Shown here: piece after piece, positions 1 through 6,404 of the stretch
How the letters are laid out: each line of letters opens with the position of its first letter
Position numbering within the stretch: the first letter of the stretch is position 1
DNA from: Actinomycetes bacterium
GTDB lineage: Bacteria > Actinomycetota > Actinomycetes > Actinomycetales > Micrococcaceae
Reading direction: 5' to 3'
Length of the DNA stretch: 17,241 nt
Assembly: GCA_023426375.1 (NCBI GenBank)
Contig: JAFAAV010000136.1
Coordinates: forward strand, 1 to 17,241
Notes under the pieces: generated by a model
What the model was told of the DNA's origin: nothing
The model's database searches: none
The model's input: only the letters and a program-made list of their open reading frames with translations
Made by a program: the position numbers and the translations under genes

Positions 1-1910
1 GCGGACAGTGACTGTGCCTCCGCCGTGAGTACCACGTAGGCCAGAACGGCGTGTCCGGTGACGGGATCCTTGATGGGGGTCGCACCAGCCTCGACCACGT
101 GCGGGTGAGTCACCAGTGCGGACTCGATCTCGATGGTCGACAACCGGTGCCCGGACACGTTGATCACGTCGTCCACGCGACCCAGGATGTACAGGTCGCC
201 CTCGTCATCGGTGCGAGCGCCGTCCCCGGCGAGGAACCAGCCGCGCTCGCCGTAGGCAGCCCAGTACGAGGACAGGTAGCGCTGCGGATCGCCCCACACC
301 GTGCGGGCCATGGACGGGCCGATCTTGTCGACCACGGCGAAACCCTGCAGATTGGGGCCCACTTCTTCGCCGGACTCGTCGAGCACGCGCACCGAGACAC
401 CAGGGACGGCGCGCGTGGCGCAACCGGGCTTCAGGGAGGTGTGCGGAGCGGCGTCGTCGAACGTGCCGGGCGGTGCGAACTGCGGATCGTGCGGGCGCGG
501 GGAGGCCACGCACGAGCCGGTCTCGGACTGCCACCAGGTGTCCACGAACGGGACCTCGTCGCGGCCGACCTGCGCTCGCAACCAACGCCACGCCTCGGGA
601 TTGATGGACTCGCCCACCGAGCCGAGCAGGCGGATGGACGAGAGGTTGTAGACCTGCGGCAAGCCTTTGGGGAAGGCGCCCATGAGTGAGCGGATCAGCG
701 TGGGCGCGGTGTAGTAATTGGTCACGCCGTAGCGTTCGATGACCTCGAAATGACGCCCGTAATCCGGGGTGTTCGGCGTGCCCTCGTAGATCACTTCGGA
801 CACGCCGTTGGCCAGCGGGCCGTAGATCTCATAGGTGTGGGCGGTGACCCACGCGAGGTCTGCGGTGCACCAATGAACGGTCGAATCCACCTTGGCCGGA
901 TCATTCACGGCGGAGAGCTCGTCCGGCCGCAGCACACCGTTGGCATCGGGCACGTCCGGGAGCAGGTCGAACATCAGGGCGTGCGTGTACGCGGTCTGCA
1001 CCAGGTACCCGCCCATCGTGTGCACCAGGCCCTTGGGCTTACCCGTGGTGCCGGAAGTGTAGATGATGAACAGGGGCGTCTCCGCGTCGAAGGCCTCGGG
1101 CACGTGCACGTCCGAGACGTCCGCGGTCAGCTCGTGCCACCACACGTCGCGGCCGCGCGTCCACGGTACGGTGTCCTCCTGCTTGGAACGCAGCCCGCGG
1201 GTGCCGCGCGGCAGATCCATGCGGCCGGGTCGCGAGGTGCGGCGCACCACGATCACGTGCTCGATGTTGTTCTCGCCGCTGCACGCCTGGTCCGCGTTGG
1301 TCTTCACGGGGACGACGGCGCCGCGCCGGTTCTGTCCGTCCGTGGTCACCAGCACTTTGGCGCCGGTGTCCTCCACGCGGAACTTGAGGGCCTCGGCGGA
1401 GAAGCCTCCGAACACGAGGGAGTGGATCGCGCCGATGCGCGCGCACGCGAGCGTGATGATGACGGTTTCGGGGATCACCGGGAGGTAGATGACCACGCGG
1501 TCGCCCTTCTCCACCCCGAGTTTCAGCAGTGCGTTGGCGGCCTTGGAAACCTCGCGCTGCAGGTCCGCGTAGGTGTACACCAGACGATCGCCGGGTTCAC
1601 CCTCGAAGTACAGGGCCACGTGATTGCCGCGGCCCGCCTCCACGTGACGATCCACGCAGTTGTAGGAGACGTTGAGCTTGCCGCCCTCGAACCACGCGAT
1701 CTCCGGGACGGAGAGGATGTCGTTGCCGGCCTCGTCCGTGCCGATCTTCTGTGGCTTGTCGAAGCGGTGAGTCGTGTGCCACTGCTCCGCCCAGTCCAGA
1801 CGCGTCGCCTGCTTGGCCCAGAACTCCTCGCGCGCCTCATCCGAGATCAGCGCGGGATTGGGCGTGGGCGAGTAAGGGTCTGAGAAGGAAGTAATTTCGA
1901 TCAACTCCAT
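1..1910 (-). CDS. acs: Acetyl-CoA synthetase (AMP-forming), 3' end cut by window edge
   Basis: Activates acetate with ATP and CoA to acetyl-CoA through an acetyl-AMP intermediate in the cytosol. The reading frame is open from the ATG at 1910 to the left edge (636 codons seen). Visible ANL-superfamily motifs are the P-loop-like YTSGTTGKPKG, DTWWQSETG (its Trp closes the acetyl pocket and argues for acetate as substrate), and ILGRVDDVINVSGHRL, whose hinge Asp is residue 580. The C-terminal subdomain with the acetylatable PKTRSGK lysine lies outside the window. An AGGAG three bases before the ATG supports this start. The hinge lies about 63 residues later than in the Salmonella enzyme as I recall it, because of several surface insertions (around residues 55-65, 235-255, 325-350 and 450-470). 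The usual GWxTGH motif reads AWVTAH (Ala353, Ala357). The identification is secure; the insertions are judged from memory, not from an alignment. Confidence 0.95.
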   Translation of the reverse strand, partial: MELIEITSFSDPYSPTPNPALISDEAREEFWAKQATRLDWAEQWHTTHRFDKPQKIGTDEAGNDILSVPEIAWFEGGKLNVSYNCVDRHVEAGRGNHVALYFEGEPGDRLVYTYADLQREVSKAANALLKLGVEKGDRVVIYLPVIPETVIITLACARIGAIHSLVFGGFSAEALKFRVEDTGAKVLVTTDGQNRRGAVVPVKTNADQACSGENNIEHVIVVRRTSRPGRMDLPRGTRGLRSKQEDTVPWTRGRDVWWHELTADVSDVHVPEAFDAETPLFIIYTSGTTGKPKGLVHTMGGYLVQTAYTHALMFDLLPDVPDANGVLRPDELSAVNDPAKVDSTVHWCTADLAWVTAHTYEIYGPLANGVSEVIYEGTPNTPDYGRHFEVIERYGVTNYYTAPTLIRSLMGAFPKGLPQVYNLSSIRLLGSVGESINPEAWRWLRAQVGRDEVPFVDTWWQSETGSCVASPRPHDPQFAPPGTFDDAAPHTSLKPGCATRAVPGVSVRVLDESGEEVGPNLQGFAVVDKIGPSMARTVWGDPQRYLSSYWAAYGERGWFLAGDGARTDDEGDLYILGRVDDVINVSGHRLSTIEIESALVTHPHVVEAGATPIKDPVTGHAVLAYVVLTAEAQSLS

Positions 1911-1994
1911 CGTCTCCTGGCATTAGCACCTTGCACCGCACGGGTACCGGTTGCTGCGACGTCAACGAGCCAGGTCTCTCGGCCGCTCCGGATG

Positions 1995-2005
1995 GGAACC
2001 GTTCC
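1995..2005. repeat. 11-bp inverted repeat upstream of acs
   Basis: GGAAC-C-GTTCC is a perfect inverted repeat in the 131-base gap between the CoA-binding gene and acs, about 85 bases before the acs start. It could be an operator for acs or part of a hairpin. No convincing -10/-35 pair was found in this gap, so a regulatory role is only a possibility. Confidence 0.25.
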
Positions 2006-2041
2006 ATTCAACGTCCCGGGAGGCCGCCGCCGCAAATTGAG

Positions 2042-2467
2042 TCAGGAATACAGAACCCGCGGGGCCTCGATGAGCGGGCAGGTGTTCATGACCGCCTTTA
2101 ACCCGGCGGCCTTGGCGCGCTCGGCGGCGGCCGGATCGGTCACACCCAACTGCATCCACACCGCACCCGCACCAATGTCGATCGCTTGATCCACCACGTC
2201 ACCCACGCGCTGGGAGTTCACGAAGCAGTCGACCACGTCCACGTGCCCCGGGATGTCCTCGAGCGATCGGTACCCGGTTTCACCGTGCACGTCCTCACCG
2301 GCCAGATTGACCGGGATGATCTCCTGCCCGAACTCGTCACGAATCCGCCGGGACACCGCAAACGCCGGTCGCGTGCGGTTGGTGGACAGCCCAACGACGG
2401 CCCACCGCCCAGGGGTGGTGAGTAGCTCGCGAATCAGGCCCGGATCGTTGACGTGGCGATCACTCAT
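2042..2467 (-). CDS. CoA-binding domain protein (YccU/CoA_binding_2 family)
   Basis: A 141-residue single-domain Rossmann-fold protein of the type related to the CoA-binding domain of succinyl-CoA synthetase alpha. The N-terminal WAVVGLSTNRTRPAFAVS (about residues 23-40) is the nucleotide-binding strand-loop-helix. IIPVNL, VDVVDCFVN and GAGAVWMQLGV are the following beta strands, and AVMNTCPLIE closes the domain, all typical of the family. The length matches stand-alone members (about 135-145 residues). The physiological role of this family is poorly known; CoA or acyl-CoA binding is the family prediction. It lies upstream of acs in the same direction with a 131-base gap, so co-expression is possible but not shown. 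The start is ATG at 2467. The gene is divergent from the riboswitch-controlled monooxygenase. Confidence 0.88.
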   Translation of the reverse strand: MSDRHVNDPGLIRELLTTPGRWAVVGLSTNRTRPAFAVSRRIRDEFGQEIIPVNLAGEDVHGETGYRSLEDIPGHVDVVDCFVNSQRVGDVVDQAIDIGAGAVWMQLGVTDPAAAERAKAAGLKAVMNTCPLIEAPRVLYS

Positions 2468-2550
2468 ACGAACATCGTCTCACTGTAAAAATGCTCGGTC
2501 ATCATGTTTCACGGGCCACCGGAACGGTTGCGGAAACGGTACAGTGGGCG

Positions 2551-2672
2551 CAGAACGATCATGAGTTCCGACGCACAGCCCTGGCTTGTCGGACGGCAAC
2601 CCTCTCCCGTAGCGGGGTGCCCCAGGTGAGGATCGGGCCGCATGGCACACCGCATGCGGCAAGTACGGCGCC
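2551..2672 (+). promoter_or_regulatory. SAM-IV riboswitch aptamer
   Basis: This leader senses S-adenosylmethionine, and the SAM-IV class is known from Actinomycetales. The fold can be read directly. P1 pairs CGATC 2556-2560 with GATCG 2631-2635. P2 pairs TCCGAC 2567-2572 with GTCGGA 2588-2593, with the conserved AGCCCTGGCTTG inside. P3 pairs GGCAACCC 2595-2602 with GGGGTGCC 2614-2621, one A.G mismatch being usual at this site. An 8-bp hairpin follows, 2637-2644 with 2653-2660. A pseudoknot pairs the P3 loop CCGTA 2607-2611 with TACGG 2664-2668, the SAM-IV hallmark arrangement. The signature blocks ATGAG, CGGCAACCCTC and GGGGTGCCCCAGGTGA match my memory of the mycobacterial example. The element lies 83 bases before the start of the monooxygenase gene on the same strand and presumably represses it when SAM is plentiful. 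Confidence 0.87.
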
Positions 2673-2686
2673 ACACAAGCGCGCTG

Positions 2687-2749
2687 GACCCGCAGAGTAG
2701 GCCGCCGCAGGTGGTGCACGGGGCGCGGGTCGAGTTCGACCTCAAGGGG
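2687..2749 (+). promoter_or_regulatory. Riboswitch expression platform and Shine-Dalgarno region
   Basis: Between the aptamer and the start codon are two pairing options. GACCCGC 2687-2693 is complementary to GCGGGTC 2725-2731. The latter overlaps a short hairpin, GGTCGA 2728-2733 with TCGACC 2736-2741, that ends three bases before the Shine-Dalgarno AAGGGG 2744-2749. No U-tract terminator is visible, so control is more likely at translation start than by termination. The SAM-bound and free states cannot be assigned by eye. Confidence 0.45.
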
Positions 2750-2754
2750 CACAC

Positions 2755-4176
2755 ATGAGCAAGAAGCGGATTTCCGTCAACGCCTTCGACATGACCTGCG
2801 TGGATCACCAGAGCTTCGGCCTGTGGCGTCACCCGCGGTCCAAGGCCACCGAGTACAACACCATCGAGTACTGGACCAACCTGGCCAAGACACTGGAGAA
2901 GGGCAAGTTCGATGCCCTGTTCCTGGCGGACGTGGTGGGCATCTATGACATCTACAAGAACTCCGCCGCGCCCTCCGTGTCGGACGGTGCGCAGGTTCCC
3001 GTGAACGACCCGTTCATGCAGATCTCCGCCATGGCCGCCGTAACCGAGCATCTGGGCTTCGGTGTGACCAGCGCGGTGACCTACGAGCAGCCCTACACCC
3101 TGGCTCGCAAGTACGCGACGCTGGATCACTTGACCAAGGGCCGCGTGGGCTTCAACGTGGTGACCTCGTACCTGCCCTCCGCCGCGGAGAACCAGGGTCT
3201 GCCGCGCCAGATCGAGCACGATACCCGCTACGAGATCGCCGAGGAGTTCCTCGACGTTTGCTACAAGCTCTGGGAGGGCTCCTGGGAAGACGGCGCCGTG
3301 GTCAAGAACCGCGAGGCCGGTCTCTACGCGGATCCCCAGAAGGTCCACCCGATCCAGCACTCGGGCAAGTACTTCACCGTTCCGGGTGCCGCGCTCACCG
3401 AGCCGTCCCCGCAGCGCACCCCGCTGATCTTCCAGGCCGGTGCGTCCTCGCGCGGCCAAGCGTTCGCCGGTCGTCACGCGGAGGCCGTGTTCGTGGGCGG
3501 TCTGCGCCCCGACCTCACCCGCTACGTCACGGACAAGATTCGTGAGCAGGCCGAGGCCCAGGGCCGCCACCGCGATGACGTCAAGATCTACGCGATGCTC
3601 TCGGTGGTCGTGGACGAGACGGAGGAGAAGGCCCAGGAGAAGTACCGGGACTACCTTTCCTACGTGAACCTGGAGGCGTCCCAGGCGATCATCGGCGGCT
3701 GGTCCGGCGTGGACCTGAGCCAGTTCGACGAGGACGAGGCCCTGAACTACATCAGGACCGACTCCATCCAGTCCTTCCTGACCCCGTTCACCCTTCAGTC
3801 CAAGGACAAGAAGTGGACCCGCGAGGAGATCGCCAAGCACTGCGCCCTGGGCGGCATGGGTGACGTGATCGTGGGATCGCCGGAATCCGTAGCCGATCAG
3901 CTCGAGACCTGGGTCGACGAGGGCGGCCTGGACGGCATCAACCTGGCCTACCACGTGAGCCCCGGCTCCTTCGAGGACTTCGTGGAGTACGTGGTTCCCG
4001 AGCTGCAGAAGCGCGGCCGCTACCGCACCGACTACGAGGGCTCCACCCTGCGCGAGTCCCTCTACGGCGCCGGTCAGCCCCAGGTCATGGACACCCACCC
4101 CGCCGCGCAGTACCGCGGCGCGTTCGCCGACAAGCCGTCCGTGGCGGACACCGCCGCGCGCGAGCTGGTGGGCTAA
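2755..4176 (+). CDS. LLM-class flavin-dependent monooxygenase, DszA/SnaA/NtaA type
   Basis: Reduced-flavin-dependent two-component monooxygenase of 473 residues, a usual length for the NtaA/SnaA/DszA group. Family landmarks are the N-terminal strand RISVNAFDM, FGLWRHP (22-27), EKGKFDALFLAD (48-59), AAVTEHLGFG (94-103), YEQPYTLARKYATLDHLTKGRVGFNVVTS (110-138), EHDTRYEIAEEFL (154-166), FQAGASSRGQAFAGRHAEAVF (226-246) and the C-terminal ELQKRGRYRTDYEGSTLRE. This order closely follows dibenzothiophene-sulfone monooxygenase DszA and Bacillus YxeK/CmoJ as I recall them. The SAM-IV leader is the strongest functional clue: the enzyme probably releases or processes sulfur from an organosulfur compound. 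The substrate (sulfone, sulfonate, or S-modified cysteine) cannot be read from sequence. A flavin reductase partner is not in this window. Start ATG follows AAGGGG at five bases. Confidence 0.9.
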   Translation: MSKKRISVNAFDMTCVDHQSFGLWRHPRSKATEYNTIEYWTNLAKTLEKGKFDALFLADVVGIYDIYKNSAAPSVSDGAQVPVNDPFMQISAMAAVTEHLGFGVTSAVTYEQPYTLARKYATLDHLTKGRVGFNVVTSYLPSAAENQGLPRQIEHDTRYEIAEEFLDVCYKLWEGSWEDGAVVKNREAGLYADPQKVHPIQHSGKYFTVPGAALTEPSPQRTPLIFQAGASSRGQAFAGRHAEAVFVGGLRPDLTRYVTDKIREQAEAQGRHRDDVKIYAMLSVVVDETEEKAQEKYRDYLSYVNLEASQAIIGGWSGVDLSQFDEDEALNYIRTDSIQSFLTPFTLQSKDKKWTREEIAKHCALGGMGDVIVGSPESVADQLETWVDEGGLDGINLAYHVSPGSFEDFVEYVVPELQKRGRYRTDYEGSTLRESLYGAGQPQVMDTHPAAQYRGAFADKPSVADTAARELVG

Positions 4177-4205
4177 CAGCTTCTAGAACGACGACGACGA
4201 CGCCG

Positions 4206-4243
4206 CTGCCGCGACCTTTCGCTCGAAAAGGTTGCGGCAGTTT
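4206..4243 (+). terminator. Rho-independent terminator after the monooxygenase gene
   Basis: CTGCCGCGACCTTT (4206-4219) pairs with AAAGGTTGCGGCAG (4227-4240) in a 14-bp stem with one G-U pair and a 7-base loop, followed by TTT. It lies 29 bases after the stop codon and marks the end of the high-GC DNA. A run of five ACG triplets (4188-4202) precedes it. Confidence 0.85.
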
Positions 4244-4284
4244 CATCTCGTAATATCGGGATAGATACTACTAGAAGTAGGGGA
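4241..4284 (+). promoter_or_regulatory. Putative promoter and ribosome-binding hairpin of the KAP gene
   Basis: The AT-rich leader has -10-like hexamers TAATAT (4251-4256) and GATACT (4264-4269); the latter is 17 bases after a weak -35, TTTCAT (4241-4246). CTACT 4268-4272 and AGTAG 4276-4280 can form a hairpin with loop AGA that overlaps the start of the Shine-Dalgarno AGGGGA (4279-4284), six bases before the ATG. It could serve as an operator or could limit translation. Assigned by eye only. Confidence 0.35.
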
Positions 4285-6396
4285 TGCCACATGTCTTGGA
4301 GCGACGCGCCGTTATCAATTAAGGATCAAGATCTTTATGAAATGACGCCATACGCCAGGGGCGTAGCGAGGCGCATAGAAGAAAACCATAGCTGGTCCGA
4401 CAGCAACGTTTTTGGGTTACTGGGTGCTTGGGGATCTGGGAAGAGTTCAATTCTCAACATCATTGAATATGAAATTAAGTTACCTCCAACGAATTGGAAA
4501 ACTGCACGTTTTACACCGTGGGCAACTGGTGATGAACTGGGAATGCTTGATGAGTTTTACTCGTCCATCTGTAGTGCGTTGCCGGAAGGTTCAAGAAAAA
4601 ATTTCCGTGCAGGCTTCAGCAGACTCCTCGAAATAACCGCACCAATGGCCGCCGGTGTGCCAACCATAGGTGGAGTGCTTTCTGGGACAGCTTCAGTCGC
4701 GGCAAATTTCCTAAAAAGAAATGACCCTTGGAATGTTCAGTTCAACGAGATGTCAGAAAAGCTAAGACATCTTGGGTCTCCGCTATTGATCATAGCGGAT
4801 GATATCGACCGATTGGACCCCGAAGAATTGATTCGATTTTTCAAGGCGATCCGGCTCCTTGGGCGATTTCCTGGGGTGAATTATTTAATCTCATATGACA
4901 TGAATATGATTGTTGATTCATTGTCAGCGGCTAACTTGCATATTCCCGATGGCAGGCGAGCTGTGGAGTACATGGAAAAAATAGTTCAGTTTCAGTTCGA
5001 CGTGCCACCCCTCACGAGACTTCAAGTATCAGAAGCGATCGATTCAAAATTGCGAAACCTGTTTGAAGAGCACGATATTGCAATAAAATCTGATTCCAGA
5101 TATAGGGATGTTTCACAAGTGTACCTTTCCCGACTTACCACCCCTCGCGCCATTGAACGATACATTCAACAGTTGAAACAGGCGTTAGAGTTTTTCGACC
5201 CGGCTGAGGTGGATATTGATGACGTGTTGGTGATGACATTATTGCGTGTTGTTGCGCCCACTGTGTATTCTAATTTATCTCGATACTCTCACGAATTGAC
5301 TCGAGGGCACACGGGTGAGCTTGAACGAGGCGCAAATGGTTTTGATTATAAAAAATTTGACTATAACCCGTTGCTGGAGGGGCTTGCTGAGCCAGTTAAG
5401 GATGATGTTGAAAAGTTGCTTCATCACCTATTTCCAAGACTTACCCAATACGAGTTTACCTCGCCACGCTTGACGCAGGGGCGCAGGGTCTCGAATCCGA
5501 GTTACTTTGATCGATTTTTCTCGATGGGTATATTGTCGCACGACATTTCTGATGTATTTATAGAAGTTTCATTTGCTAATGCAGTAAATGGAGATTATGG
5601 GCCGCTAAGAGAAATTTTGCGACGATCTAACGAGGCTCAAGTGGATTTGGCCTTGGAGAAGATTAGCTTGCTCGTGGAGCAGGGGTTGGCCGACGAGGCG
5701 ACGGAAGATAACTGGATTAAGTTGGTTGAATGTCTTCTTGGGGTGCTACCAATGATGAGCACGGATGGGGGGATGTTGAGTTCACATTTCGAAGAGTTGG
5801 AAAGAATAACAATACAATCCCTTGTCGAAGTGAAAACGGTCGACGGGATGCAGAAAGCCTTTGATATTATGGAGGGTGAATGCGATCTAACGCAGCAGTT
5901 GCGGTTCATCCAGCGTGGTAGCTGGATGAAGCAAGAAAATAACGCTTTATACGATTTGTTTTCCAAGAAAGTAGAGGCGCGCATTCACGAAGAAACTGTT
6001 AATCACTTTCTTGCAAAGGATGAAGCGCCCGCTGATATTAATGTGTTTTCGTTTCTGTTATTCTTGGTAGATCGCAACGGTGGTAAAGATCTTAGGGATG
6101 AGTTGACGACAATGGTTCAGTCGGGCAGAGTCGAAATGAGAACGATTGCCTCAAGGTGCGTTAGCGTGGCTAAACTTCTTGGTGTGAAAGGTGCAATTCC
6201 GGAGATTAGTGACTTCGACCAGGTTATATTCGATTGCATAGCACCAAATTTAGATGATGAACTCTACTATCTGGAAGCTGTGGAGGTGGACAAATACGAT
6301 ATTACTTGGGCTAATCGTGAAAAGTTTGTTCAAGGAAAGATCGAGCGGCCCAGTTCGATTAAGCGTGACTAAGAATAATAGTTATTACTGCTTGAA
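4244..6396. other. AT-rich inserted segment carrying one KAP NTPase gene
   Basis: Base composition drops abruptly after the terminator at 4243 and recovers just past 6400. Counted blocks inside are 42% G+C (5221-5280) and 38% (6001-6060), against 67% at 3841-3900 in the flanking gene. Codons rare in the neighbours (TTA, ATA, AGA, AAA) are frequent here. No integrase, transposase, terminal inverted repeat or target duplication was found at the edges. The segment fills the intergenic space between two convergent core genes without breaking either, which points to acquisition by homologous recombination or a lost mobile element. Confidence 0.7.
4291..6372 (+). CDS. KAP-family P-loop NTPase, candidate defence protein
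   Basis: A 693-residue P-loop NTPase of the KAP family, a STAND-related group that includes the phage-exclusion protein PifA of plasmid F. Walker A is GAWGSGKS (45-52). Walker B is LLIIADDIDRL (165-175) with the KAP-typical DDIDRLDPEEL. EYMEKIVQFQFDVPP (226-240) and TTPRAIERYIQQLKQ (283-297) match the family's post-Walker-B strand and arginine-bearing sensor helix. A moderately hydrophobic, small-residue stretch (113-141) lies where many KAP proteins carry two membrane helices, but it is too weak to call. The motif RRVSNPSYFDRFF (398-410) followed by HDISD recurs in related KAP proteins as I recall them. The rest (about 430-693) is predicted alpha-helical and unrecognised. Codon use and low GC set it apart from all neighbours. 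It has no partner gene, so any function must be carried alone or with host factors. The fold is confident; a defence role is inference. Confidence 0.9.
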   Translation: MSWSDAPLSIKDQDLYEMTPYARGVARRIEENHSWSDSNVFGLLGAWGSGKSSILNIIEYEIKLPPTNWKTARFTPWATGDELGMLDEFYSSICSALPEGSRKNFRAGFSRLLEITAPMAAGVPTIGGVLSGTASVAANFLKRNDPWNVQFNEMSEKLRHLGSPLLIIADDIDRLDPEELIRFFKAIRLLGRFPGVNYLISYDMNMIVDSLSAANLHIPDGRRAVEYMEKIVQFQFDVPPLTRLQVSEAIDSKLRNLFEEHDIAIKSDSRYRDVSQVYLSRLTTPRAIERYIQQLKQALEFFDPAEVDIDDVLVMTLLRVVAPTVYSNLSRYSHELTRGHTGELERGANGFDYKKFDYNPLLEGLAEPVKDDVEKLLHHLFPRLTQYEFTSPRLTQGRRVSNPSYFDRFFSMGILSHDISDVFIEVSFANAVNGDYGPLREILRRSNEAQVDLALEKISLLVEQGLADEATEDNWIKLVECLLGVLPMMSTDGGMLSSHFEELERITIQSLVEVKTVDGMQKAFDIMEGECDLTQQLRFIQRGSWMKQENNALYDLFSKKVEARIHEETVNHFLAKDEAPADINVFSFLLFLVDRNGGKDLRDELTTMVQSGRVEMRTIASRCVSVAKLLGVKGAIPEISDFDQVIFDCIAPNLDDELYYLEAVEVDKYDITWANREKFVQGKIERPSSIKRD

Positions 6397-6404
6397 TTAA
6401 AGCA
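6374..6404. terminator. Weak bidirectional terminator between KAP gene and cls
   Basis: Two short hairpins lie at the convergent junction: AATAA 6374-6378 with TTATT 6382-6386, and TGCTT 6389-6393 with AAGCA 6400-6404. The second overlaps the last codons of cls. The stems are only five pairs each in AT-rich DNA, so this is a tentative call. Confidence 0.3.

Noticed and set aside
750..1883. Plus-strand open frame of 377 codons opposite acs
   Set aside because: The minus strand encodes clear acetyl-CoA synthetase motifs throughout; the plus frame shows none.
2528..2545. Promoter for the riboswitch transcript around TTGCGG and TACAGT
   Set aside because: The two hexamers are only six bases apart, so they cannot be a -35/-10 pair; TACAGT alone is not enough to call a promoter.
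2509..4098. Long minus-strand open frame (529 codons) opposite the monooxygenase gene
   Set aside because: It mirrors a well-conserved enzyme on the plus strand, its translation is Gly/Val/His/Leu-rich with no recognisable domain, and it runs through the riboswitch. Long antisense frames are expected in high-GC coding DNA.
4188..4202. Five tandem ACG triplets
   Set aside because: Short, non-coding and next to a terminator; too small to suggest a functional repeat.
4626..4716. Two transmembrane helices in the KAP protein (residues 113-141)
   Set aside because: The stretch is rich in Gly, Ala, Thr and Pro and too weakly hydrophobic to call membrane helices without a predictor.
4244..6396. Transposon or integrative element ends around the KAP gene
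   Set aside because: No terminal inverted repeats, target-site duplications or recombinase gene could be found by eye at the composition boundaries.
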